The notes under the pieces were generated by a model. That model searched no databases. It had not been told where the DNA came from and saw only the letters and a list, made by a program, of their open reading frames with translations. A stretch of DNA of 48,618 bases, taken from Anaerolineales bacterium. Lineage in GTDB: Bacteria; Chloroflexota; Anaerolineae; Anaerolineales; UBA6668. Of the stretch, positions 8,169 through 15,365 are shown one piece after another. The stretch spans positions 1-48,618 of the forward strand of contig JAHDIM010000004.1 of the NCBI GenBank assembly GCA_020630805.1. Direction: 5' to 3'. Each line of letters starts with the position of its first letter. Position 1 is the first letter of the stretch. Both the position numbers and the translations under genes were made by a program.

Positions 8169-9263
8169 TTATGATGTCGAACGATTGCGTAGCCAGTTAT
8201 TGAAAATAACCGATGCAATAATGGTTGCCCCAACCACGGCTGGGAAGTTGTCTGCTGGTACCCACGGGAGCTTCATCAGAATTACGGATGAACGCAGGAC
8301 GCTGATGAGCAGGACCCCAACGAGTGCGCCCCACACACTGCCGTAGCCACCGTTGAGCAGCGCCCCACCGACAACTGCGCCAGCAATTGCCGTGAGCTCA
8401 ATGCCGGTCTGTTCCGCTACGCGAACGCTTTTGAACTGGCTAAACTGAACCATCCCGGCAAAGCCTGCCAGCGTTCCGCTAATAACAAAACCCATAATGC
8501 GGGCGCGGACGCTGCGGACCCCCTGAGCGCGGGCAGCACCGTCGTTACCACCAATCGCAAAGATATGGTTCCCAAAGCGGGTGCGCACCAGTAACAGTTG
8601 ATAGATCCCCACCAAGGCTAACAACCAGACTGTTGCCGTTCGGAAATTGACGCGATCACGGACTCCTTCGGCAATGAGATTGTTCGAGATAAATTCGTTG
8701 AGCCAAACCATCCGGCCATTCAATATTTCATAGACAACCGGTTCATCTAGCACCTGAAGCAATTCAGCTCCAGCGACAATCCAGACTAACCCGCGATAGA
8801 TTTGACGTGTCCCCAAGGTCACAATAAATGATGGAATATTTGTCCAGACAAGGATGAGACCATTGACAAGCCCCATCAGACCCGGCACGAAAATCCCCAA
8901 GAAAATGGCAAACGGAATGTTTGGCTCACCGACACCAACTGGCATTCCCCAGCCGCTCAGTGTGTTGACAATGAGGTTGTCAGCTCCGACTGAGACTGAG
9001 CCAAACAAATAGCCGCTCATCGCGATCATTGGTGCGAGTGAAAGGTCAAATTCACCTGAAATCATCAGCAGCGTAATGCCGATGGTGACAATCCCAGAAA
9101 TTGAAACTGCGGTGACAATCCCAGACAGTGTGCGCCAGGTTGCGAAGTTTGGCACAAATAACCACGACAGTGCGTAGATCACAATTAGCGTGATCAGCGG
9201 CCCTGCAATGGGAGAGTTTTCAAAGAGGCGCAATGCGCGCACTCGTAAAGATGAGTTGTTCAT
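8169..9263 (-). CDS. CUT2-family ABC transporter permease (second of pair)
   Basis: A 364-residue polytopic membrane protein of the BPD_transp_2/RbsC type. The hydrophobic N-terminal segment is followed by the family motif NIPSFIVTLGTRQIYRG and later IFAIGGNDGAARAQGVRSVR, the cytoplasmic loop that contacts the ATPase. It has about eight to ten predicted membrane segments by eye. It starts at the ATG at 9261-9263, 10 nt after the stop of the first permease, so the two are translationally close. It differs clearly from its partner and probably forms a heterodimeric channel with it. The substrate is likely inositol or a related polyol by context. Confidence 0.92.
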   Translation of the reverse strand: MNNSSLRVRALRLFENSPIAGPLITLIVIYALSWLFVPNFATWRTLSGIVTAVSISGIVTIGITLLMISGEFDLSLAPMIAMSGYLFGSVSVGADNLIVNTLSGWGMPVGVGEPNIPFAIFLGIFVPGLMGLVNGLILVWTNIPSFIVTLGTRQIYRGLVWIVAGAELLQVLDEPVVYEILNGRMVWLNEFISNNLIAEGVRDRVNFRTATVWLLALVGIYQLLLVRTRFGNHIFAIGGNDGAARAQGVRSVRARIMGFVISGTLAGFAGMVQFSQFKSVRVAEQTGIELTAIAGAVVGGALLNGGYGSVWGALVGVLLISVLRSSVILMKLPWVPADNFPAVVGATIIASVIFNNWLRNRSTS

Positions 9264-9273
9264 AGCGTCCTTG

Positions 9274-10338
9274 TTACGTCCTGCTAAGCCAAGTGTTACT
9301 AATGACAGCGGTAATGAGAATAAGCCCGACCGTTGCTTGGAAAAGCTGGATGTCTACCCCAGCCAAAATGAGCCCTTGTTCAACCATCTGAAGCAGTAGC
9401 ATCCCAATCGCAGCCCCAATGATGGTGCCAAAGCCCCCTTCAAGCCAGATGCCTCCAATCACGCAGGCCGCAACTGCAATCAATTCCCAGCCTTCGCCAC
9501 GCGCCGGATCAATGGCCGGACGTGACGCGAACTGGATCACGCCAGCTAAGCCAGCAAGCAGACCAGTAATCACAAAGTTCCAAATAATCACGCGTTGGGT
9601 GCGAACGCCTTGGGCTTTGGCTGCGTCGCGGCTCCCGCCAGTTGCATAGACCCAGCTGCCGTAACGGGTGAAGCGCATCACAATCACGAAGATCAGTGTC
9701 AGCAAGAGGAACCAGATAATGGCCATTCGGGCGCCACCTGCCGGTGTGCCAAGCGCATTCAGCGATTCGATACTACCGTTGAGCCATTCGAACATTGGCG
9801 GTGCTTCGCCAGTGAAGCGGATCACGTCGGCGTTGCTGTTGCTTTTTGCAAGCTCTGAATTGCCCATCGCCCGCGCAATGCCGCGGAAGGCGAGCATGGT
9901 GCCGAGCGTAGCAATAAATGAAGGAATGCCTGAGCGCGTCACGATGAGGCCGTTGACGAGGCCAAGCAAACTTGCTACGAGTAACGCAGCTAACATCGCG
10001 AAGCCAGCTAGTCCGGCGGGGAGCAGTTGCGCTCCACCCCAGACAAAGCCGTGCTCCATGAGAATGCCGAACACATACGCGCCAACTGCCAACGTTGACC
10101 CAACAGACAGGTCAAACTCGCCTGAAATCATCAACATTGCCACGCCAAGCACAAAGATGCCTTTAATGCTGGCGATGGTCAAAATATTTGTAATGGAAAG
10201 GAGCGAGAGGAAGTTAGGCGTCGTAAATGCAAAGACAAGGAATAAGGAAATGAAGCTAATCAGAACGACTACTTCTGAATATCCTGAAAGCCTTGCTCGG
10301 ACTTTACTAAGCGTACTGGGTTGAGTCATCGCGGCCAA
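9274..10338 (-). CDS. CUT2-family ABC transporter permease (first of pair)
   Basis: A 354-residue RbsC-type permease with the same landmarks as its neighbour: GIPSFIATLGTMLAFRG in the middle and VYATGGSRDAAKAQGVRTQR before the C-terminal helices. The start is either TTG at 10336-10338, with AGGA 8 nt upstream, or ATG at 10327-10329. It is the first gene of the minus-strand operon visible here. The region upstream (10339-10960) contains a long palindrome and the divergent IclR gene, and no periplasmic binding protein. The binding protein must lie elsewhere. Confidence 0.9.
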   Translation of the reverse strand: MAAMTQPSTLSKVRARLSGYSEVVVLISFISLFLVFAFTTPNFLSLLSITNILTIASIKGIFVLGVAMLMISGEFDLSVGSTLAVGAYVFGILMEHGFVWGGAQLLPAGLAGFAMLAALLVASLLGLVNGLIVTRSGIPSFIATLGTMLAFRGIARAMGNSELAKSNSNADVIRFTGEAPPMFEWLNGSIESLNALGTPAGGARMAIIWFLLLTLIFVIVMRFTRYGSWVYATGGSRDAAKAQGVRTQRVIIWNFVITGLLAGLAGVIQFASRPAIDPARGEGWELIAVAACVIGGIWLEGGFGTIIGAAIGMLLLQMVEQGLILAGVDIQLFQATVGLILITAVISNTWLSRT

Positions 10339-10406
10339 TGGAATTGTCCTTTGTTCATTTCGAATGAACGTAAATCTAGTTTGGGTTGTAATTATTCGAG
10401 TCTAGT

Positions 10407-10557
10407 TTCTTAACACGGATAAGGAGGAACGCGGATGATTAGATTTTTGTACACGGATATTTTTCTTTATCCGTGTTCCTTCCCATCCGTGTAGGGATTT
10501 TTTAAGGATATTTGCCTAAAAGCCAAAATCCGTGTTCTTCCCTATCCGTGTTAAGAA
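10407..10557. repeat. Palindromic spacer, ACACGGAT family, copy 1
   Basis: The outer arms 10407-10436 and 10528-10557 are near-perfect reverse complements, containing TCTTAACACGGATAAGGAGG on the left and CCCTATCCGTGTTAAGA on the right. Inside is a second inverted pair (10451-10494) made of the same ACACGGAT / ATCCGTGT units. It lies in the divergent region between the permease operon and the IclR gene. Confidence 0.9.
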
Positions 10558-10691
10558 TCAAGTCAGCACTTGAGCAATCACGTTGGTTTTTGTAATGACG
10601 TTGATTTTGTTGTCTTCGAAAAGTGTGTGGCCTGCCGAAGACGATGAAAATATACAGTTTGTTTATTTATGCGTCAACAAATGCTCATTTA

Positions 10692-10768
10692 TTGAAGATA
10701 ATTGATAATTTGTTGTACAATGCGCAACATGTGGGCGCAGCAGATGTTACATTTATGAGTTGTTGCGC
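10692..10768 (+). promoter_or_regulatory. Possible IclR promoter and operator
   Basis: TTGAAG (10692-10697) and TACAAT (10716-10721), 18 nt apart, resemble a sigma-70 promoter reading towards the IclR gene. GCGCAACA (10722-10729) is inverted as TGTTGCGC at 10761-10768, a candidate regulator site overlapping the start of transcription. Both are weak visual calls. Confidence 0.35.
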
Positions 10769-10796
10769 TTAGTGCACATGCTTTGCAATTATTTAG

Positions 10797-10953
10797 TAGA
10801 TAGAAGATAGAGGACGCGCTACTAGCGGCTTCGCCTTGTTTTCAACACGACAAGCTCAGCACAAGTTCGCGCTCGAGGATAGAAGAGATCCTGCTTTCAG
10901 TAGAGATCTTGGTCCTAGCGCAAATACCTCTATCCTCTATCTCCTATCCTCAA
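10797..10953. repeat. Palindromic spacer, GATAGAG family, copy 2
   Basis: The left arm (10797-10820) of TAGATAGAAGATAGAGG pairs with the right arm (10926-10953) of CTCTATCCTCTATCTCC, inverted. The interior holds CGACAAGCTCAGCACAAG (10848-10865), also present in the reverse complement of the spacer at 5969-6071. The right arm ends 7 nt before the IclR start codon, and no Shine-Dalgarno is visible. Confidence 0.85.
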
Positions 10954-10960
10954 TCACCAA

Positions 10961-11722
10961 ATGAGTACAGTTCAGTCATTATCACGTGGATTACAAATCT
11001 TAGAGATCATGAGCAAGACCCAAGAAGGGGTTGGCGTCACTGATCTTGCCAAAGAATTGAAGATAGACAAAAGCAGCGTCACGCGCCTCATGCAAACACT
11101 TGTGATGCATGAGTTCGCTGCTAAGGCATCCAATTCACGGCGTTATATTTTGGGTCCCAAAGTGGGTCAGATTGTTGACAATTCTGCGGTAGGCTTGCCG
11201 CTAAAACATCAGTCGATGCCGATTTTGCAGGAGTTGGTAGAGAAAACGGGTGAAAACGCACACGTTGCCATTTATTCACAGGCGATGTGCTTAGTCGTGG
11301 CAGATATTGAATCCCCGGCGCAATTGCGGGTGGTCAGTGGCGAAGGACGGCTTATTCCGAACCACTGTACGGCCATTGGCAAATGCCTCATCGCCTTTGG
11401 CGGACATCCGATACCAAAGGAATTCTCGCAACACACTTCGCGCACCATTTCTTCACGTGATCAGTTCAAATTACACCTCGATCAAATTCGCGAGCGTGGC
11501 TATGCGATGGATGACGAAGAACACGAAATTGGCGTGCGCTGTGTCGCCGCGCCGGTCTATGACGGTGGCTTAGACGCTGTGGCCTCCATGGGGATCTCTG
11601 GACCTACCGTGCGCGTCACGCACGAAAAAGTGCCGGAACTGCTAGACATTGTGAAACGCTGTGCCCACCAGCTGTCTGAGCTGTTGACAGATATACGATT
11701 GGAAGATGCGATGCGCCCATGA
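10961..11722 (+). CDS. IclR-family transcriptional regulator
   Basis: The 253-residue protein has an N-terminal winged helix-turn-helix (SRGLQILEIM to RLMQTLVMHEF, about residues 8-50) with the IclR-type recognition segment KIDKSSVTRLMQTL. The C-terminal effector-binding domain includes HVAIYSQAMCLVVADIE and NHCTAIGKCLIAFGG. IclR proteins bind small catabolic ligands and control adjacent operons. It is transcribed away from the inositol/transport operon, so it is the likely regulator of that operon. The effector is unknown, though an inositol intermediate would fit. The stop codon lies in the left arm of a perfect hairpin. Confidence 0.93.
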   Translation: MSTVQSLSRGLQILEIMSKTQEGVGVTDLAKELKIDKSSVTRLMQTLVMHEFAAKASNSRRYILGPKVGQIVDNSAVGLPLKHQSMPILQELVEKTGENAHVAIYSQAMCLVVADIESPAQLRVVSGEGRLIPNHCTAIGKCLIAFGGHPIPKEFSQHTSRTISSRDQFKLHLDQIRERGYAMDDEEHEIGVRCVAAPVYDGGLDAVASMGISGPTVRVTHEKVPELLDIVKRCAHQLSELLTDIRLEDAMRP

Positions 11723-11758
11723 GTAGTGACATGGTGCGCCATGTCACTACTCATGGGC
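11715..11758 (+). terminator. Perfect 20-bp hairpin over the IclR stop codon
   Basis: Arms 11715-11734 and 11739-11758 are exact reverse complements with a 4-nt TGCG loop. The TGA of the IclR gene (11720-11722) is inside the left arm. There is no U-tract, so it may act as a processing or pausing structure rather than an intrinsic terminator. The arm contains ATGAGTAGTGACATGG, reminiscent of the GAGTGAT-type repeat at 47159-47245. Confidence 0.6.
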
Positions 11759-12113
11759 CTGCCGCTACTCCCCCATTCGCTCCGCCAACTGTGCCCCAGC
11801 CCTCTAACCCTGGCGGTAACCCTCGAATTGTATTGGTAGGCTGAGCTTGTCGAAGCCGGGCGTGATTACACTCGCAACTCGGCTAGCGGCTAACCCTGCT
11901 CTATTTCTCTCAAGTAATAGAAAGCTGAGCCTACGCAGTCCGAGTCGGCCCGTTGGGCGCGCCTCTACATGGTAATCACTGGATTTGTCACAGCTTGAGT
12001 GCATCGAATATTTTCCGTGTTCTCCTCTATATCCGCGTATTCCGTGTAAAAATCCCAAACTGAATGCCAAACGCGTTGCCGCTGTATCCTAGTCAGCTTA
12101 TACTCAGCCCTAC
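11723..12113. other. Intergenic region rich in repeat fragments
   Basis: After the hairpin, GTAGGCTGAGCTT (11836-11848) is inverted as AAGCTGAGCCTAC (11922-11934), forming a 13-bp stem with a 73-nt loop. It contains CTGAGCTTGTCGAAG (11841-11855). Around 12005-12057 is a single degenerate arm of the ACACGGAT family. No coding frame is convincing and no clear promoter for the MoxR gene is seen. Confidence 0.6.
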
Positions 12114-13007
12114 ATGACCACCTTCAACACAATTGACGATCTCCAAGCCGCGTTAGATTCGCAAAACTACATTGCGGAACGTCCGCTGGCAACCAGCTTG
12201 TTTCTGGCACTTCAACTCCAGCGCCCTATCTTTCTGGAAGGCGAACCCGGTGTTGGCAAAACGGAAGTTGCCAAGGTATTAGCAACCTTGCTAGATACAG
12301 ACTTAATCCGGTTGCAGTGTTATGAAGGCTTAGACATCAGCAGTGCAGTGTATGAATGGAACTATGCGCGTCAAATGCTGCAAATTCGGATGAATGAAGC
12401 TTCCGGTGACGCTGTGGCTGCGGCTGACTTGTTTTCGCCTGAGTTTTTGCAGCAGCGTCCTTTGTTACAAGCGATTGACCCAAGTCGTGACAAAGCGCCA
12501 GTGCTACTCATCGATGAACTTGACCGGAGCGATGAAGAGTTCGAAGCTTATTTGTTGGAACTGCTGTCTGACTTCCAAATCACAATTCCAGAGATTGGAC
12601 AGATCAACGCCGCCCACCCGCCAGTCGTCATTGTGACGTCTAACCGCACGCGGGAAGTGCACGACGCGCTCAAGCGCCGTTGTCTGTATCACTGGATTGA
12701 ATTCCCAGACTTTGACAAGGAGTTGACCATTGTGCGGATGAAGGTGCCGGATGCACCCGAAGACCTAGCCAAGCAAGTGACGTACTTTGTCCAAGAACTC
12801 CGCGAAGCGGATCTCTATAAACTGCCGGGCGTTGCCGAAACGCTAGACTGGCTCCGCGCCCTCGTCGCCCTCAACCAAAAATCACTCGATGAAACCATTG
12901 TCCAGCACACCATCGGGGCCTTACTCAAATATCAAGACGATGTCGAGCAAATGACCGACACCAGCGTCCGGCAAATGGTCGACCGGGCGAAACTGATGAC
13001 GAAGTAA
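12114..13007 (+). CDS. MoxR-family AAA+ ATPase (CoxD-like)
   Basis: The 297-residue ATPase has Walker A GEPGVGKT at 43-50, Walker B LLIDELD at 131-137 and sensor region VIVTSNRTREVHDALKRRC. This fits MoxR proteins that pair with VWA-domain proteins to remodel or insert metal cofactors into partner enzymes. The VWA partner follows 77 nt downstream and a molybdenum hydroxylase follows that. By analogy with CoxD, which works with CoxE in maturation of the CO dehydrogenase active site, it probably acts on the CoxL-like enzyme. It is cytoplasmic, with no signal or membrane segment. Confidence 0.9.
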   Translation: MTTFNTIDDLQAALDSQNYIAERPLATSLFLALQLQRPIFLEGEPGVGKTEVAKVLATLLDTDLIRLQCYEGLDISSAVYEWNYARQMLQIRMNEASGDAVAAADLFSPEFLQQRPLLQAIDPSRDKAPVLLIDELDRSDEEFEAYLLELLSDFQITIPEIGQINAAHPPVVIVTSNRTREVHDALKRRCLYHWIEFPDFDKELTIVRMKVPDAPEDLAKQVTYFVQELREADLYKLPGVAETLDWLRALVALNQKSLDETIVQHTIGALLKYQDDVEQMTDTSVRQMVDRAKLMTK

Positions 13008-13011
13008 AACT

Positions 13012-13075
13012 GCCCACGAAGAACACTAAGAATCACGAAGATGGCTTTAAGACCTCCTTCGTGCCCTTCGTGGGC
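13012..13075. repeat. Palindromic spacer, CACGAAG family
   Basis: GCCCACGAAG (13012-13021) is inverted exactly as CTTCGTGGGC (13066-13075). The arms contain further CACGAAG/CACTAAG units on the left (to 13040) and CTTCGTG at 13057-13063. It fills the gap between the MoxR and VWA genes. Confidence 0.8.
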
Positions 13076-13084
13076 GACTAAGAA

Positions 13085-14233
13085 ATGGAAGCGCATTTAT
13101 TTCATAATCTGATTTTGTTTGGCCGCATTTTGCGGGGTGTAGGCATTGATGCCACGCCGGGCCGCATGCAGGAAGTGATGCGGGCGCTACGACATATTGA
13201 TGTCACCAAGCGCGGCGATTTTTTCCTGACGTGTCGCACGCTGCTCGTCAAACGCAAAGCGGATTACGAGAAATTTAGTGCTGCTTTTGATGCCTTCTGG
13301 CAAGATCCAGACAGTTGGCAGCCTGATCCACGGCAAGGGAGTGTCAAGCAACTTCCCAAGCAAGCCCAACCGATTGTCATTCCGCCGATGCTGCAAAAGG
13401 CGAGCGCGGAGGAAGATGATGAGCGTGACTTGCCTGAACTCGATGCGCCTGCCATTGAGCTCACCCAAACGTGGAGTAAGCAGGAAGTCCTGCGTCATAA
13501 AGACTTTTCTGAGCTGACAACTATTGAAGAAGCCGAAATCAAGCAGCTAATTGCACGGATGACGTGGCAGCTTGGCTGGCGGCAGACCCGCCGCTTTGAG
13601 CCGGGTAAAGGCCGCACGCCAGATTTTCGCCGCACGTTGCGTCACAGTTTGCGCAATGGTGGTGAAATATTGCAGCTCAAACAAAAGCGCTATAAAAAAC
13701 GCCTACGTCCCCTAATTGTGTTGGCAGATATCAGCGGATCGATGGAGCGCTATACGAAGTTGCTATTGCATTTGCTCTACAGCTTGACTGCTGGGCTAGA
13801 TCAACGCGTGGAGACATTTGTGTTTGGGACCCGGCTGACGCGCATTACCAAGCAACTGCAACATAAAAAGATCGATCAAGCGCTGGCGGAAGTGTCACAC
13901 GAGGTGTTGGACTGGTCCGGCGGCACGCGCATTGGCGACAGTTTGAAGACGTTCAATTACAGCTGGTCACGGCGGGTGTTGGGCCAAGGTGCTGTAGTGT
14001 TACTCATTAGTGATGGCTGGGATCGGGGGGAACCTAAGTTGCTAAACAAAGAAATGGCGCGTCTAAACTTAAGTTGCTCGCGGCTAATCTGGTTGAATCC
14101 TCTCTTGGGCTCGCCAGAATATGAACCGCTCACCCGCGGCATGCAGGCCGCGATGCCGCATATAGATGATTTCATGCCAGTACATAACTTAGCGGCACTG
14201 GATGAGTTGGCAGAGCATTTGTCGTTGTTGTAG
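13085..14233 (+). CDS. VWA-domain CoxE-like protein
   Basis: A 382-residue protein with an N-terminal helical region, an acidic linker around 107-120 (EEDDERDLPELD) and a C-terminal von Willebrand A domain. The MIDAS motif Asp215-x-Ser217-x-Ser219 is in VLADISGSM, followed by SGGTRIGDSL carrying the conserved Thr and LLISDGWDRG carrying the distal Asp. The CoxE family acts with the MoxR ATPase CoxD in maturation of molybdenum-containing CO dehydrogenase-like enzymes. The gene pair directly precedes coxS-L-M in the same direction, separated by about 650 nt. There is no signal peptide. Confidence 0.9.
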   Translation: MEAHLFHNLILFGRILRGVGIDATPGRMQEVMRALRHIDVTKRGDFFLTCRTLLVKRKADYEKFSAAFDAFWQDPDSWQPDPRQGSVKQLPKQAQPIVIPPMLQKASAEEDDERDLPELDAPAIELTQTWSKQEVLRHKDFSELTTIEEAEIKQLIARMTWQLGWRQTRRFEPGKGRTPDFRRTLRHSLRNGGEILQLKQKRYKKRLRPLIVLADISGSMERYTKLLLHLLYSLTAGLDQRVETFVFGTRLTRITKQLQHKKIDQALAEVSHEVLDWSGGTRIGDSLKTFNYSWSRRVLGQGAVVLLISDGWDRGEPKLLNKEMARLNLSCSRLIWLNPLLGSPEYEPLTRGMQAAMPHIDDFMPVHNLAALDELAEHLSLL

Positions 14234-14335
14234 CCGTAGTCAATTCGTGATCTCGTTATGAAGCAAAGCTAGTGGTTTGGTGACATTTCAAAATTTAGCC
14301 AAAACAGAAACTTTATTCGTGTCAAAATCATAATC

Positions 14336-14662
14336 TCACCTTGCTGAACGCAGTGTCGGCAGGTAAGGCGAAGCCGCTAGCATCCACCCGAGACTTGAAA
14401 TTGCAAAATTTTCTTTGCGCATTGGAGTGAATCTCCGTTTCACATGCTCTATTTGTCGTTTAGACTCAGCGTTATCGGGTGGATTCCTCGCAAGCTCGGA
14501 AAGGAGTCTCTTTCTACCTCCAAATGTCAACAGACCCCTAGTATCAAACGCTAAGGTAGCAACGAGATTTTTCGCGCCGAAACTCTTAATCAACCTAAGA
14601 CTTACTCGAACGCGCTCAAAATGACGAAATTGGCGGTGCTGGCGACTTTGCACATTACCCAT
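14336..14662 (-). CDS. Hypothetical small basic protein, uncertain
   Basis: A 108-residue frame begins MGNVQSRQHRQFRHFERV and is rich in Arg and Lys, with a plausible helical middle (GRKRLLSELARNPPDNAESK). I do not recognise it. It runs opposite to the flanking cox genes and lacks an evident Shine-Dalgarno. Its upstream side (14655-14695) is a run of TTAATTG/GAATTGC-like units resembling one arm of a palindromic spacer. It may be a genuine orphan, a decayed element or chance. Otherwise the 14234-14888 interval has no gene before coxS. Confidence 0.3.
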   Translation of the reverse strand: MGNVQSRQHRQFRHFERVRVSLRLIKSFGAKNLVATLAFDTRGLLTFGGRKRLLSELARNPPDNAESKRQIEHVKRRFTPMRKENFAISSLGWMLAASPYLPTLRSAR

Positions 14663-14888
14663 TCAACAATTAAGCAATTCGCCAATTAACCATTCCTCCC
14701 CTTCTCTACCCTACGCTTGCCCTACTTTACAAACCGGTTTTCAGATTGGTTTCCCTCTCGGTTGCTGTCCTGCAAAACCTTGACTATAAAGTAAGCACGT
14801 AAAAGCATGCTTCCACACTAGAGCATGTTTTCCTCCGCAACATTTGTTGTTTATTCAAAAATCCAATATCGCAAAAGGAGACCTAATT

Positions 14889-15365
14889 ATGGACGTATCG
14901 GTTTCGATGACGGTCAACGGGGTCGAACATTCGCATGCGGTAGAACCAAGAACGCTCTTGGTGCACTATCTTCGCGACACGCTCGGCCTTACAGGGACCA
15001 ATATCGGTTGTGATACCAGTCAGTGCGGTGCATGTACCGTACATATCGATGGTGACGCAGCGAAGTCATGCACTGTGCTCGCAGTACAGGCTGATGGCTG
15101 TGCTGTCACCACCATCGAAGGCATTGGTAATGGCAGCCTCCATCCTATGCAGCAAGCATTTTGGGATGAGCACGGACTACAGTGTGGCTACTGTACTCCC
15201 GGCATGATCATGGCCAGCATTGATCTATTGAACCGTAATGCTGACCCCTCTCGCGCAGAAATTCGACATGGCCTTGAAGGCAATATTTGTCGCTGCACGG
15301 GGTACCAAAACATTGTCAATGCAGTTGCCTCTGCTGCGAAAGAGATGGCAGGAGCAGACGCATGA
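14889..15365 (+). CDS. coxS: Molybdenum hydroxylase small subunit, two [2Fe-2S] clusters (CoxS-like)
   Basis: Starting at the ATG at 14889, with AAGGAG at 14875-14880, gives 158 residues. The N-terminal ferredoxin-like domain has [16 protein letters not shown] plus a following Cys for the first cluster. The C-terminal helical domain has [10 protein letters not shown] and [11 protein letters not shown] for the second. It passes electrons from the molybdenum site of CoxL to the FAD of CoxM. The ORF runs further upstream, but the SD decides this start. Its stop overlaps the coxL start (ATGA), so the two are translationally coupled. Whether the complex oxidises CO or another small molecule is not determined by this subunit. 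Confidence 0.93.
   Translation: MDVSVSMTVNGVEHSHAVEPRTLLVHYLRDTLGLTGTNIGCDTSQCGACTVHIDGDAAKSCTVLAVQADGCAVTTIEGIGNGSLHPMQQAFWDEHGLQCGYCTPGMIMASIDLLNRNADPSRAEIRHGLEGNICRCTGYQNIVNAVASAAKEMAGADA

Larger units (their letters stand above)
10339..10960. other. Divergent intergenic region between inositol operon and IclR gene
   Basis: This stretch holds two palindromic spacers (10407-10557 and 10797-10953) with an AT-rich segment between them (about 10620-10795). That segment has a possible plus-strand promoter and an inverted repeat. No protein-coding frame with a recognisable product is seen. Confidence 0.7.

Noticed and set aside
9668-10324. 218-codon plus-strand frame
   Set aside because: It lies entirely antisense to the conserved permease gene, and its translation is Met/Ser/Pro-rich with no recognisable motif.
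10407-10557. CRISPR-like repeat array
   Set aside because: The repeated units are short, degenerate and inverted; there are no uniform spacers and no cas genes.
11715-11758. Classical intrinsic terminator
   Set aside because: The stem is perfect, but there is no U-tract after it, so I leave its role open.
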